Assembly: GCF_026242055.1 (NCBI RefSeq)
Contig: NZ_JAPJDL010000003.1
Span: forward strand, 506,796-570,795
Source: Lentzea sp. NEAU-D7
GTDB taxonomy: Bacteria > Actinomycetota > Actinomycetes > Mycobacteriales > Pseudonocardiaceae
Direction: 5' to 3'
Length of the DNA stretch: 64,000 nt
Shown here: positions 25,192-32,550 of the stretch, one piece after another
How positions within the stretch are numbered: the first letter of the stretch is position 1
Layout of the letters: each line of letters starts with the position of its first letter
Made by a program: the position numbers and the translations under genes
The notes under the pieces: model-generated
Databases searched by the model: none
Told to the model about the DNA's origin: nothing
Seen by the model: only the letters and a program-made list of their open reading frames with translations

Positions 25192-25323
25192 TCAATTGGC
25201 AGACGCTTGTGGCGCAGGGTAATCGTTGGCCTTCTTGGTAGAGGAAACGGCCTGGAGGACCGCTACGGTTCGCACCAAGAACGCCAAACCGCCTAATGTG
25301 ACTAAAGTCACGGTGATCAACAT
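25192..25323 (-). CDS. Small membrane protein, 43 aa
   Basis: ATG at 25323 with GGAGG seven bases upstream (CGGAGGCGACACATG), a strong translation signal. The protein is MLITVTLVTLGGLAFLVRTV followed by AVLQAVSSTKKANDYPAPQA and SAN. It has one hydrophobic helix, then a polar tail. It fills most of the 355-bp gap 25081-25435. No homologue is recognised; the ribosome site makes it more credible than most short reading frames. Confidence 0.6.
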   Translation of the reverse strand: MLITVTLVTLGGLAFLVRTVAVLQAVSSTKKANDYPAPQASAN

Positions 25324-25435
25324 GTGTCGCCTCCGAGTGGCTCCTACACCCGTACTAGACGTGTAGCACGCGTCGTGGGTTGCACCTTTGCCGACTCGCC
25401 GTTCTGCGCGAGGTCAGGCCAGTAGAGTCAGGGCG

Positions 25436-26659
25436 GTGCGTGAAGAAACCGCCGTCGGGGGAGCACTCGGCCTGCTGTGCAGCACCGAGCTGGACGGGCT
25501 CGGTGACCAGTTGCCCGTGCGCGTCCTCGAACGGGAGCTGCGTGACCGGCTGGGTGACTGGCGCATCACCGCGCTCGCGCGGCGAGAGCATTCCCATCGC
25601 GCCGACGGCGGGCTGGGGGCGACACCGATCAGCTCGGTCGGCCCCGACGACTTCCACCTGATCGTCGTGTCGCCGTCCGAGCCCCTCGACATCGCCGAAC
25701 TGCCCGGCCGTGCGGTCGGGGTCGCGGTCAGGTCGGGCGGCAGGACCGGCATCGAGGTGCTCTCGACCCGGGACGAGGGGCCCGACGTCGTGCCGAACCT
25801 CGGGGTGCTCGCCGACCGGCTGGTCGAGCCCGAGGTCCTCACCGCCCGCGTGCAGCACCTCCAGCAGCTCGGCAGGCTGCCCGAGCACCGGTACCTGGTC
25901 CTGCACGTCACCGCGACCACGCCGCTCGCCCGGCTGCGGCCCGCCGTCGCCAAGGCCGCCGAGCTGCTCGCCATCGACCACGTCGTGGTGCTGCCGACCG
26001 GCGTCGAGCCGGAGGAGTCCAGCTGGCCGGCGATGCCGCACGACGCCGTCGTCGAGGACAGGCTGGCCGTGATCGCGAACGCGGCCGCGGTGGTGGCCTG
26101 CGACGAACACGTGGCAGCGGCCGCGCAAGCGTTTGGCCGGACGTGGGTGCTGTTCGACCCGAAGGGCACCGACCGGCAGGCCGTCGAGCAGTTCGGCAGT
26201 CCCGACCAGGTCGTCACCGCGCCGAGCAGGCTGGTCACGGCCATGCGGCGGGCGCTCAAGGTCGAGCGGTCCGCCAAGGCGGTCCGGCTGCTGGACGAGC
26301 ACCTCAACGCCGTGGCCAGGCTGGCGGAGGAGGCGTTCGCCAAGACCGGGGCCGTCGAGCCGCGCATCGCGTTGCTCGCCGCGGAGAACCGGGCGCTGCG
26401 CAAGGCGCACCGGCAGCTGCACGCCCGGCTGATCGCCGAACGGGAGGCGCTCGTCGAGCACATGCTCAGCCGCAGCGGCGACATCGGGCCCGACCTGGCC
26501 ACGGAGCGCCGGCTGCACGCCGACCTGGCCGAACGGCACCGCGACGTGCTCGCCGCTCTGGCCGCGGAACGCGCCGAGCTGGCGGCGATGCGCTCCACCA
26601 AGCTCTACCGCTGGTCGCGGCTGCCGCGCGTCGTCTACGGAAAGCTGCGCGGCCGGTGA
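25436..26659 (+). CDS. Polysaccharide-locus protein with pyruvyl-transferase-like start and C-terminal coiled coil
   Basis: 407 aa. The N-terminal half (GLLCSTELDGLGDQLPVRVL, then DDFHLIVVSPSEPLDIAELP) is alpha/beta and vaguely like polysaccharide pyruvyl transferases. The middle has nucleotide-sugar-like strands (LAIDHVVVLPTGVEPEESSW). The C-terminus is coiled coil (ENRALRKAHRQLHARLIAER) and ends LYRWSRLPRVVYGKLRGR, like tails of membrane-bound glycosyltransferases. Its stop overlaps the GT2 start by 4 bp. TAGAGT at 25423 suggests a leaderless GTG at 25436. The activity is uncertain. Confidence 0.65.
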   Translation: MREETAVGGALGLLCSTELDGLGDQLPVRVLERELRDRLGDWRITALARREHSHRADGGLGATPISSVGPDDFHLIVVSPSEPLDIAELPGRAVGVAVRSGGRTGIEVLSTRDEGPDVVPNLGVLADRLVEPEVLTARVQHLQQLGRLPEHRYLVLHVTATTPLARLRPAVAKAAELLAIDHVVVLPTGVEPEESSWPAMPHDAVVEDRLAVIANAAAVVACDEHVAAAAQAFGRTWVLFDPKGTDRQAVEQFGSPDQVVTAPSRLVTAMRRALKVERSAKAVRLLDEHLNAVARLAEEAFAKTGAVEPRIALLAAENRALRKAHRQLHARLIAEREALVEHMLSRSGDIGPDLATERRLHADLAERHRDVLAALAAERAELAAMRSTKLYRWSRLPRVVYGKLRGR

Positions 26660-27927
26660 ACCCGCGCGTCACGTTCGTCCTGGTCACCTACGGCGGCGGA
26701 CCGATGGCCGCGCGCTGCCTGGAGGTGCTCGCCGAGCACACCACCGAGCCCTACGAGGTCGTGGTCGTCGACAGCGCGTCGCCCGACGGCACCGGGCAGT
26801 GGCTCCAGGAGAACCTCGAATCGGCCACCGTGGTCCGGCTCAGCCAGAACCTCGGGTTCGGTGCCGGGTGCAACGTCGGCGTCGAGCACGCGGGCACCGA
26901 GTTCGTCTGCTTCCTCAACGCCGACGTCGAGGTGACCGAGGGCTGGCTCCCGCCTCTGCTCGAGTTCCTCGACGGCAAGCCCGAGGCGGCCGCGGTCGCA
27001 CCGCTGATGGTCTTCCCCGACGGACGCGTGCAGGAGGCGGGCAGTCTCCTCGGCGGCGACGCGTACAGCAGGGGCTGGGGCGACGGGCAGTACGACGTCG
27101 ACTCGTTCTACCCCCGCGTCGTCGACTACGCCTCCGCCGCGTGCCTCGTCATGCGGCGCAAGGCGTTCTACGAGGTCGGCGGCTTCTCGCCGGAGTACCA
27201 CATCGCCTACTACGAGGACACCGACCTGCAGTTCACGCTGCGCCGGCACGGCTGGCAGGTGTGGGTCCAGCCCGCGTCACGGGTGCTGCACGTCCGGCAC
27301 GGCACGAGCTCGACGGCCACGGCCGAACGCCTCTCCGACATCAACCGCGAGGTGTTCCGCCGCCGTCACGCCGACGACCTGGCGACCCGTCCGCCCTCGC
27401 TGGGTATCCACGAGCACACCCACCGGCTCTGGTGGCTGCGCGACCGCCCCACGACCTCGCGGATCCTGGTGGTCGCCGGCGAGGAGGAGCTCGACGCGGC
27501 TCTGCTCACCGAGCTCAGGGACCGCGACCACGAGGCCGCGGTCACGCTGTTCGTGCCGGAGGAACCCGAGCACGACTGGCGGCCCGCGGGGATCGAGGTC
27601 GTGTCCGGCGCCGAACCCGAGCCGTGGAGCCGGGAGCGCGTCGGCCTCTACGACGTCGTCATCGCGCTCGGCCCCGGCACGGCCGCGGCGGAGATCACCG
27701 AGTGGCAGCCGCAGGCCGTCCGGGTGCTGCGCCTGGACGTCCTGCCGCACGTCGCCTGGGAGAAGAAGTACGCACGCGACCGCAGGCGCGAGGACGCGAT
27801 CCGGGCCGGTGTCGAACGTGCGCGGCTCGCGAGCGCCGAGAAGTGGGCGCAGACCGTCGTGCGAGCGGACGACGTGCTGGACGACGTGCTCGTCGACTGC
27901 GGTCTGGCGCCCGCGAGATCCCGTTAG
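26656..27927 (+). CDS. GT2-family glycosyltransferase
   Basis: 423 aa. The N-terminal GT-A domain has RVTFVLVTYGGGPMAARCLE, VVVVDSASPDGTGQWL, SQNLGFGAGCNVGVEHAG and the metal-binding FLNADVEVTEGWLPPLLEFL. The acceptor motif YEDTDLQFTLRRHGWQV is typical of rhamnosyl/galactosyl transferases. The C-terminal about 150 residues form an extra domain of unknown role. GTG start overlaps the preceding stop (GTGA). Convergent with the large fusion protein, overlapping by 4 bp. Confidence 0.88.
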   Translation: MNPRVTFVLVTYGGGPMAARCLEVLAEHTTEPYEVVVVDSASPDGTGQWLQENLESATVVRLSQNLGFGAGCNVGVEHAGTEFVCFLNADVEVTEGWLPPLLEFLDGKPEAAAVAPLMVFPDGRVQEAGSLLGGDAYSRGWGDGQYDVDSFYPRVVDYASAACLVMRRKAFYEVGGFSPEYHIAYYEDTDLQFTLRRHGWQVWVQPASRVLHVRHGTSSTATAERLSDINREVFRRRHADDLATRPPSLGIHEHTHRLWWLRDRPTTSRILVVAGEEELDAALLTELRDRDHEAAVTLFVPEEPEHDWRPAGIEVVSGAEPEPWSRERVGLYDVVIALGPGTAAAEITEWQPQAVRVLRLDVLPHVAWEKKYARDRRREDAIRAGVERARLASAEKWAQTVVRADDVLDDVLVDCGLAPARSR

Positions 27928-30900
27928 CGCTGGGCGCGCCGCAACAACGCGGCCGCGAGCAGCCTCCGTTCGGCACCTGCCGTGTCCGGGCGGTCGCCTT
28001 CGAGCGCCAGGCGCACCAACGGCCACAGCCTGCGTTCGGCCGTGGTCAGCCGCGAGAGGTGCTGAACCGCCTCCGGCGACATGAGGTCGTGGTTGCGCAT
28101 CAGCAGCACCGTCGCGAACTGCGCGATCCGGCGGGTCTCGTGCTCGACGATGTGGTCGAGCTCGGGCTGCTTGTGCGCCAACGAGTCCTGGTCGAGACCG
28201 AGCGCGTACCTGGCCAGTCCCTTGAGGCCCGGCAGGCCGTCGGCGAGGCGGGGCACCTGCCAGCCGGTGACGTTCGCACCGTGCTGGCGGTAGGAGTGCA
28301 GCGCCCGGTCGACGAACGCGATCCCGCCGATCGACAGAGCGCAGGCGGCGAGCCACTGGTCGTGGTACGACGCCGGGGTGCTCGGCGGCAACGGCAGCAT
28401 GCGCTCGGCCAGCACGTCCGCGCGCACCATGCTCGCGGCGCCCGTCACCGTGTTGAGCAGCAACAACTGCTCCAGGTCGGTGTTCTGGCGCGACCTGCCG
28501 GTCCACACGCTCTCGGCGATCACCCTGTCGTTGTCGTCGACCAGCCGCATGTCGGCGTACGCCAGCTGCACCGACGGGTCGGCGAACTCGGCCAGCAACG
28601 TCTCGATCTTGTCGGCGTCCCACAGGTCGTCCTGGTCGGACAGGGCGACGAACTCCGCGTCCGCGGGCACGATCTGCAGCGCCCGCTCGAAGTTGCCATA
28701 GAAGCCCGCGTTCCGGTCGTGCTCGACCACGACGAACCTGGGGTCGTCGCCCACCACGTCGTGCAGCGTGGCCCGGCCGGTCTCGTCCGAGTTGTCGTCG
28801 CTGATGACGCACACCCAGTTCTGGTGGGTCTGCGCGCGGATCGTGTCGAGCTGGGCGGCGAAGTGGTGCCGCGGCGGGTTGTAGGTGGCGAGGCAGATCG
28901 CGACCTTCGGCCCGGTGGCGGGCCAGACCGCCTCGGCCCGCTCGACCGCCGGCCGTGGACGGACGCGCAACGGCGGCAGGTCGCTGCGGAAGACGGTGCC
29001 GTCCGCCAGCGTCACCAGGAGTTCGAGCGCGATGGAACCCGGTGACGTGCGTGCGCGCACCGGCACGCGCAGCCGGATCCCGTTGCCGGGATGGCCGGTC
29101 GTGCCGGGACAGGTCCTGCCGTCGGCGCGGATGGCGACGGTGTGCACCGGCAGGTCGTCGTGCACGGCCGTGCCTTCGAGCTCGACGACCTGGCCGCGGC
29201 CCACCACGACCTCGTCCGACGGCACCGAGACCTCGTAGCGCATCCGTTCGGCGCGCTGGTGCTTGCTCACCTCGCGGATCCGGCCACCGACCAGCGGTGC
29301 GATCGGGCCCAGCCGGCGCAGCACCGCGTCGGTCTCCTCACCACCCCTGCCGAGCAGGAGGTCGCGCGTGCCGCGCACCGCGCGGGCGGCGGGCCAGACG
29401 TAGTCGCGTCCGATGTGGACGATGGACGACGAGTCCAGCTTGTCCAGGCGTGCCCGCAGTTCCGCGTTCTCCCGGGCGAGCCGTTCCGCCAGCGCCGTCT
29501 GCTCGGTGAGGCGGGCGTCGGTGTCGGCCAGCTCCATCAACGAGTTGCCGACCAGGTCGTCCAGCCGGCCGATCTCCTCGCGCAGCGCGGCGGCGGCCGT
29601 GTTCGACTGCTCGTGCAGCTTCTCCAGTTCCTCGGAGCGTTCGTGCAGCCGCTCGGTCAGTTCGACCGCTCGCGCGTTCAGCTCCACTGCCTGTGCGTGC
29701 AGGTGCGGCACCGAGGCCGCGGCGTCCTGCAGTTCGGTGAGCGCGGGCCCTTCCCAGAGCCTCGGCCTGCCGGGCACGTCGAGCTCGCTGCGCAATGCGG
29801 CGAGCACCTCGTCCGCCGGTGTGCCGCTGACCAGTTCCTGCAACGTCGCCTCGGCTGGAAGCAGGTCGTCCCACCGCGGGGCGGGCAGCGCGGCGAGCGC
29901 GGTCAGCTCCTCGGTGAGCCTGCGGATCGACCACTCCGCGGGCCACGGGTGCGCGGCGCCGCTGCGGTGGACCTCGCGGGCGAACTCCAGCAGCGCCCGC
30001 ACGAGCGCCAGTTCGGAGTCCACTCCGGACTCGGCCTGCCACTCGAGGTCGATCCGGTGGTACGTCCCGTGGTCCGCGACGATGAAGTTGCCGGGGTGCA
30101 CGTCGAGGCAGTCCGGCGGCAGCACCGCGACACCTTCGCGGCCGGGCAGGAACGGGTGGCGCACGTCGACGTCGGTGGCGGGCCGCGCGTCGGCCGTGCA
30201 GTACTGGCGCCACTTCTTCAGGAGGTCGCTCAGTTCGCTGAGGTCGTTGTCCGCCAAGGCGTCGAGCAGCAGGCTGTCCAGGGCGACACCCGGTAACACC
30301 GGATCGCGCTCGACGAGCACCTGGCGCAGCCACCCCGCCGCGCTCTCGCGGCCGTCGGCCATCACCAGGTCGAGATCGCCGGTGAGCGTCCGCGAACGGC
30401 GCCACTGCGGCAACCTGCCGTTGTTGACCATCCAGGCGAGGCCCGGCCGCAGGGTCCGCTCGACGGACTCCCGCGTGCGCGCCGCGATCACGAGGAACGA
30501 CGGCGAGACCGCCATGCCGAACCCGTCCGAGACGGCGAGGCGGTGCGGCAGCCTGCCGGCGACAGCACCGACGGTGCCGCCGAACGCGCCCTGCAGCGGG
30601 TCGCGCACGAGCTTGTCGATCAGTTCGGGCGCGTCGGGACGGTCGTGCAGCGACGCGTCCACGACGATCCGCGGGATCTTGTAGTCCGGGTAGGGCGCCA
30701 GCCAGCGCTGGGCGGTGAAGCCGGCGGCGGAGAGCAGTTCGCCGAGCCGCTGCCTGTTCCACGTCCGCGCGCCGGAGCCCGGGTAACCGGCGGGGCCGAC
30801 CCACGACTTGCCGCGGTGGTCCTCAGCCCGGCCGAGCAGGTACCCGAGCCCGAGCTGGTTCTCGATCGCCAGCACCAGCGCGCCGTCGGCGTCCAGCGCC

Positions 30901-31346
30901 TCGGCGACGTCACCGAGCAACTGCTCGGGATCGCAGTACTCCAGCACCCCGCAGACCATCGCGAGGTCGAACGTCCCGTGCTTGCTCAGCTCGACGGCGG
31001 GGCTGTCGACGATCCGCACGCCCGGCAGGTCGCGGCACCGTTCCCGTGCCGCGGCCGCGCGCAACGGCACGCCCTCGACACCGACGACCTCCGCGCCCGC
31101 CTCGCCCATGGCGCGGCTCAGGACGCCGCTTCCGCAGCCGACGTCGAGCACCCGCTGCCCCGGCCGGATGTCCAGGGGGGCGAGCAGCCCGAGCCGCTGC
31201 GGTGAGAAGTGGTAGCTGAGCTCCCACGAACCACCGAGGTTCGTGGCGAGCTCAGCCGAACCGGCGCTGACGTCCGCCGCCGCGCGGAGCCGTTCGAGAA
31301 CGGCGTCCTCGGCGCCGTCCGCGTAGTCGACGACGTCGTTGCTCAT
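27924..31346 (-). CDS. Methyltransferase - kinase-like - coiled-coil - GT2 fusion (WbdD-like)
   Basis: 1140 aa. Residues about 40-200: SAM methyltransferase, loop RVLDVGCGSGVLSRAM at 65-80. Residues about 380-440: kinase-like loop CLDVHPGNFIV (Asp415, Asn420) and IDLEW (Asp433), matching the D-x4-N and D-F-G-like positions of APH/WbdD-type kinases. Residues about 545-640: coiled coil (HERSEELEKLHEQSNTAAAA). Residues about 700-800: beta-sandwich. Residues 812-1030: GT2 with SDDNSDETGRA and SDQDDLWDADK. WbdD uses methyltransferase, kinase and coiled coil to cap and measure O-antigen chains, so I infer a chain-terminating or length-setting enzyme. It is one base after the next gene on the same strand. 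Confidence 0.8.
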   Translation of the reverse strand: MSNDVVDYADGAEDAVLERLRAAADVSAGSAELATNLGGSWELSYHFSPQRLGLLAPLDIRPGQRVLDVGCGSGVLSRAMGEAGAEVVGVEGVPLRAAAARERCRDLPGVRIVDSPAVELSKHGTFDLAMVCGVLEYCDPEQLLGDVAEALDADGALVLAIENQLGLGYLLGRAEDHRGKSWVGPAGYPGSGARTWNRQRLGELLSAAGFTAQRWLAPYPDYKIPRIVVDASLHDRPDAPELIDKLVRDPLQGAFGGTVGAVAGRLPHRLAVSDGFGMAVSPSFLVIAARTRESVERTLRPGLAWMVNNGRLPQWRRSRTLTGDLDLVMADGRESAAGWLRQVLVERDPVLPGVALDSLLLDALADNDLSELSDLLKKWRQYCTADARPATDVDVRHPFLPGREGVAVLPPDCLDVHPGNFIVADHGTYHRIDLEWQAESGVDSELALVRALLEFAREVHRSGAAHPWPAEWSIRRLTEELTALAALPAPRWDDLLPAEATLQELVSGTPADEVLAALRSELDVPGRPRLWEGPALTELQDAAASVPHLHAQAVELNARAVELTERLHERSEELEKLHEQSNTAAAALREEIGRLDDLVGNSLMELADTDARLTEQTALAERLARENAELRARLDKLDSSSIVHIGRDYVWPAARAVRGTRDLLLGRGGEETDAVLRRLGPIAPLVGGRIREVSKHQRAERMRYEVSVPSDEVVVGRGQVVELEGTAVHDDLPVHTVAIRADGRTCPGTTGHPGNGIRLRVPVRARTSPGSIALELLVTLADGTVFRSDLPPLRVRPRPAVERAEAVWPATGPKVAICLATYNPPRHHFAAQLDTIRAQTHQNWVCVISDDNSDETGRATLHDVVGDDPRFVVVEHDRNAGFYGNFERALQIVPADAEFVALSDQDDLWDADKIETLLAEFADPSVQLAYADMRLVDDNDRVIAESVWTGRSRQNTDLEQLLLLNTVTGAASMVRADVLAERMLPLPPSTPASYHDQWLAACALSIGGIAFVDRALHSYRQHGANVTGWQVPRLADGLPGLKGLARYALGLDQDSLAHKQPELDHIVEHETRRIAQFATVLLMRNHDLMSPEAVQHLSRLTTAERRLWPLVRLALEGDRPDTAGAERRLLAAALLRRAQR

Positions 31347-31347
31347 G

Positions 31348-32460
31348 TCAGGAGGTCGGGAACTTCTTCGACACCGCGACGCTGTACTCCTGGAACTTCC
31401 TGATCAGATCGGTGTCGGAGTCGCCGATGGGCTCCTGGACCGTCATCGCGCGCACGACCTGCTTGCCGGTGGCGTACACGACCAGGTACGAGCCGCTCTG
31501 CTTCGGCTTGATCAGCTGGAGCACGTTGGACTTCGGGGGCAGCGCGCCGCGCGCACCCTCGACCATCCCGGACCTGCCCGCCGCCTCGACGAGATCGGTC
31601 GCGAGCTTGGTCGCCTTCTCCGGGGAGTCGGTCTCGAAGACCTCGGCGTGGTAGGTGAAAGCGTCTTCCTTGCCACCCTTGAACGCGATCTTCTGCACGC
31701 CCGCCGTGGTCAGCGCCTCGGCGTCGTCCGCGGTCAGGAAGCCGGCCGTGACCAGCTTCTCCGCCGTCACCTCACCGTTGTTCGGGTCGGCCGTGCCGGG
31801 CGCCGCCGGCAGCAGTTCGAGCGGGGTCTTGGGCTTGGTGGTCGTGGAGGTCGTCGCCGTCGAGGCGGCGGTCGTGCCACCGCCACCGCCGGAGCCGCTG
31901 CGCAGGCCGAACCACCAGACGGCACCACCGATCAGCGCGATGACCAGCACCACGCCGATGATCGCGAACACCTTCTTGCCCTTGCCGGACGAGGTCTCGT
32001 CGAACACCTCGGGCCCCGAGCGCGACCAGCTGTCGTTCGACTGGGTCAGCCACGGCGGCGCCTGGTCGCTGCTCACCTGCCACGGCGGCGGGGGAGGACC
32101 GGGCTGCTGGAAACCGTGAGCGGGAGAGGGAGGGCCGTAGTTCGGCTGGCCCATGCCCGCGTTCGGCACGGCCTGCGTGCGGTCGGCATCGGGCGGCCGC
32201 GGCGTCACGACCTGCGTGGCGTCGGGGTTCGGCGGCTTCGGCGGCTCGCCGACCGGAGCGATGTACTGGGTCGCCTGGGAACCGGTCGCGGGCCCCGCCG
32301 ACGGCGGCTGGGCCTGCCAGCGCTGCTGTCCGGGAGCCTGCTGGCCGCCCGCGTTGCTGGAGGACAGCACCTGGTCGCGGCGAACCCGGTAGTCGTCAGC
32401 CGAGATCCGGCCGCTCGCAAGCTCGTCGTCCAGCTTGCGCAGTTCGTCCTGCCAGTTCAC
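31348..32460 (-). CDS. Membrane protein with SHOCT-like N-terminus and exported C-terminal domain
   Basis: 370 aa. The N-terminus NWQDELRKLDDELASGRISA, then DDYRVRRDQVLS, resembles SHOCT oligomerisation motifs. A Pro/Gln-rich cytoplasmic region (GFQQPGPPPPPWQVS) of about 130 residues precedes one membrane helix (KVFAIIGVVLVIALIGGAVW), a Gly/Thr linker and an about 150-residue outer domain. GTG 32460 has AAAGGGG eight bases upstream; ATG 32481 has no site. It directly precedes the WbdD-like gene (one-base gap), suggesting it works at the membrane with that enzyme. The role is unknown. Confidence 0.72.
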   Translation of the reverse strand: MNWQDELRKLDDELASGRISADDYRVRRDQVLSSSNAGGQQAPGQQRWQAQPPSAGPATGSQATQYIAPVGEPPKPPNPDATQVVTPRPPDADRTQAVPNAGMGQPNYGPPSPAHGFQQPGPPPPPWQVSSDQAPPWLTQSNDSWSRSGPEVFDETSSGKGKKVFAIIGVVLVIALIGGAVWWFGLRSGSGGGGGTTAASTATTSTTTKPKTPLELLPAAPGTADPNNGEVTAEKLVTAGFLTADDAEALTTAGVQKIAFKGGKEDAFTYHAEVFETDSPEKATKLATDLVEAAGRSGMVEGARGALPPKSNVLQLIKPKQSGSYLVVYATGKQVVRAMTVQEPIGDSDTDLIRKFQEYSVAVSKKFPTS

Positions 32461-32550
32461 GCTGACAGCCCCTTTCTCCATGTGCGAACCCGGCCATTGT
32501 GCATGTCCTGCCTGAGGGCTGACCGGCCAACCGCCAAGTCGTGATCCGGC

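Noticed and set aside
26143-26655. Upstream extension of the GT2 glycosyltransferase
   Set aside because: It overlaps the preceding gene out of frame; the GTG at 26656 gives the normal GT2 N-terminus and a GTGA overlap.
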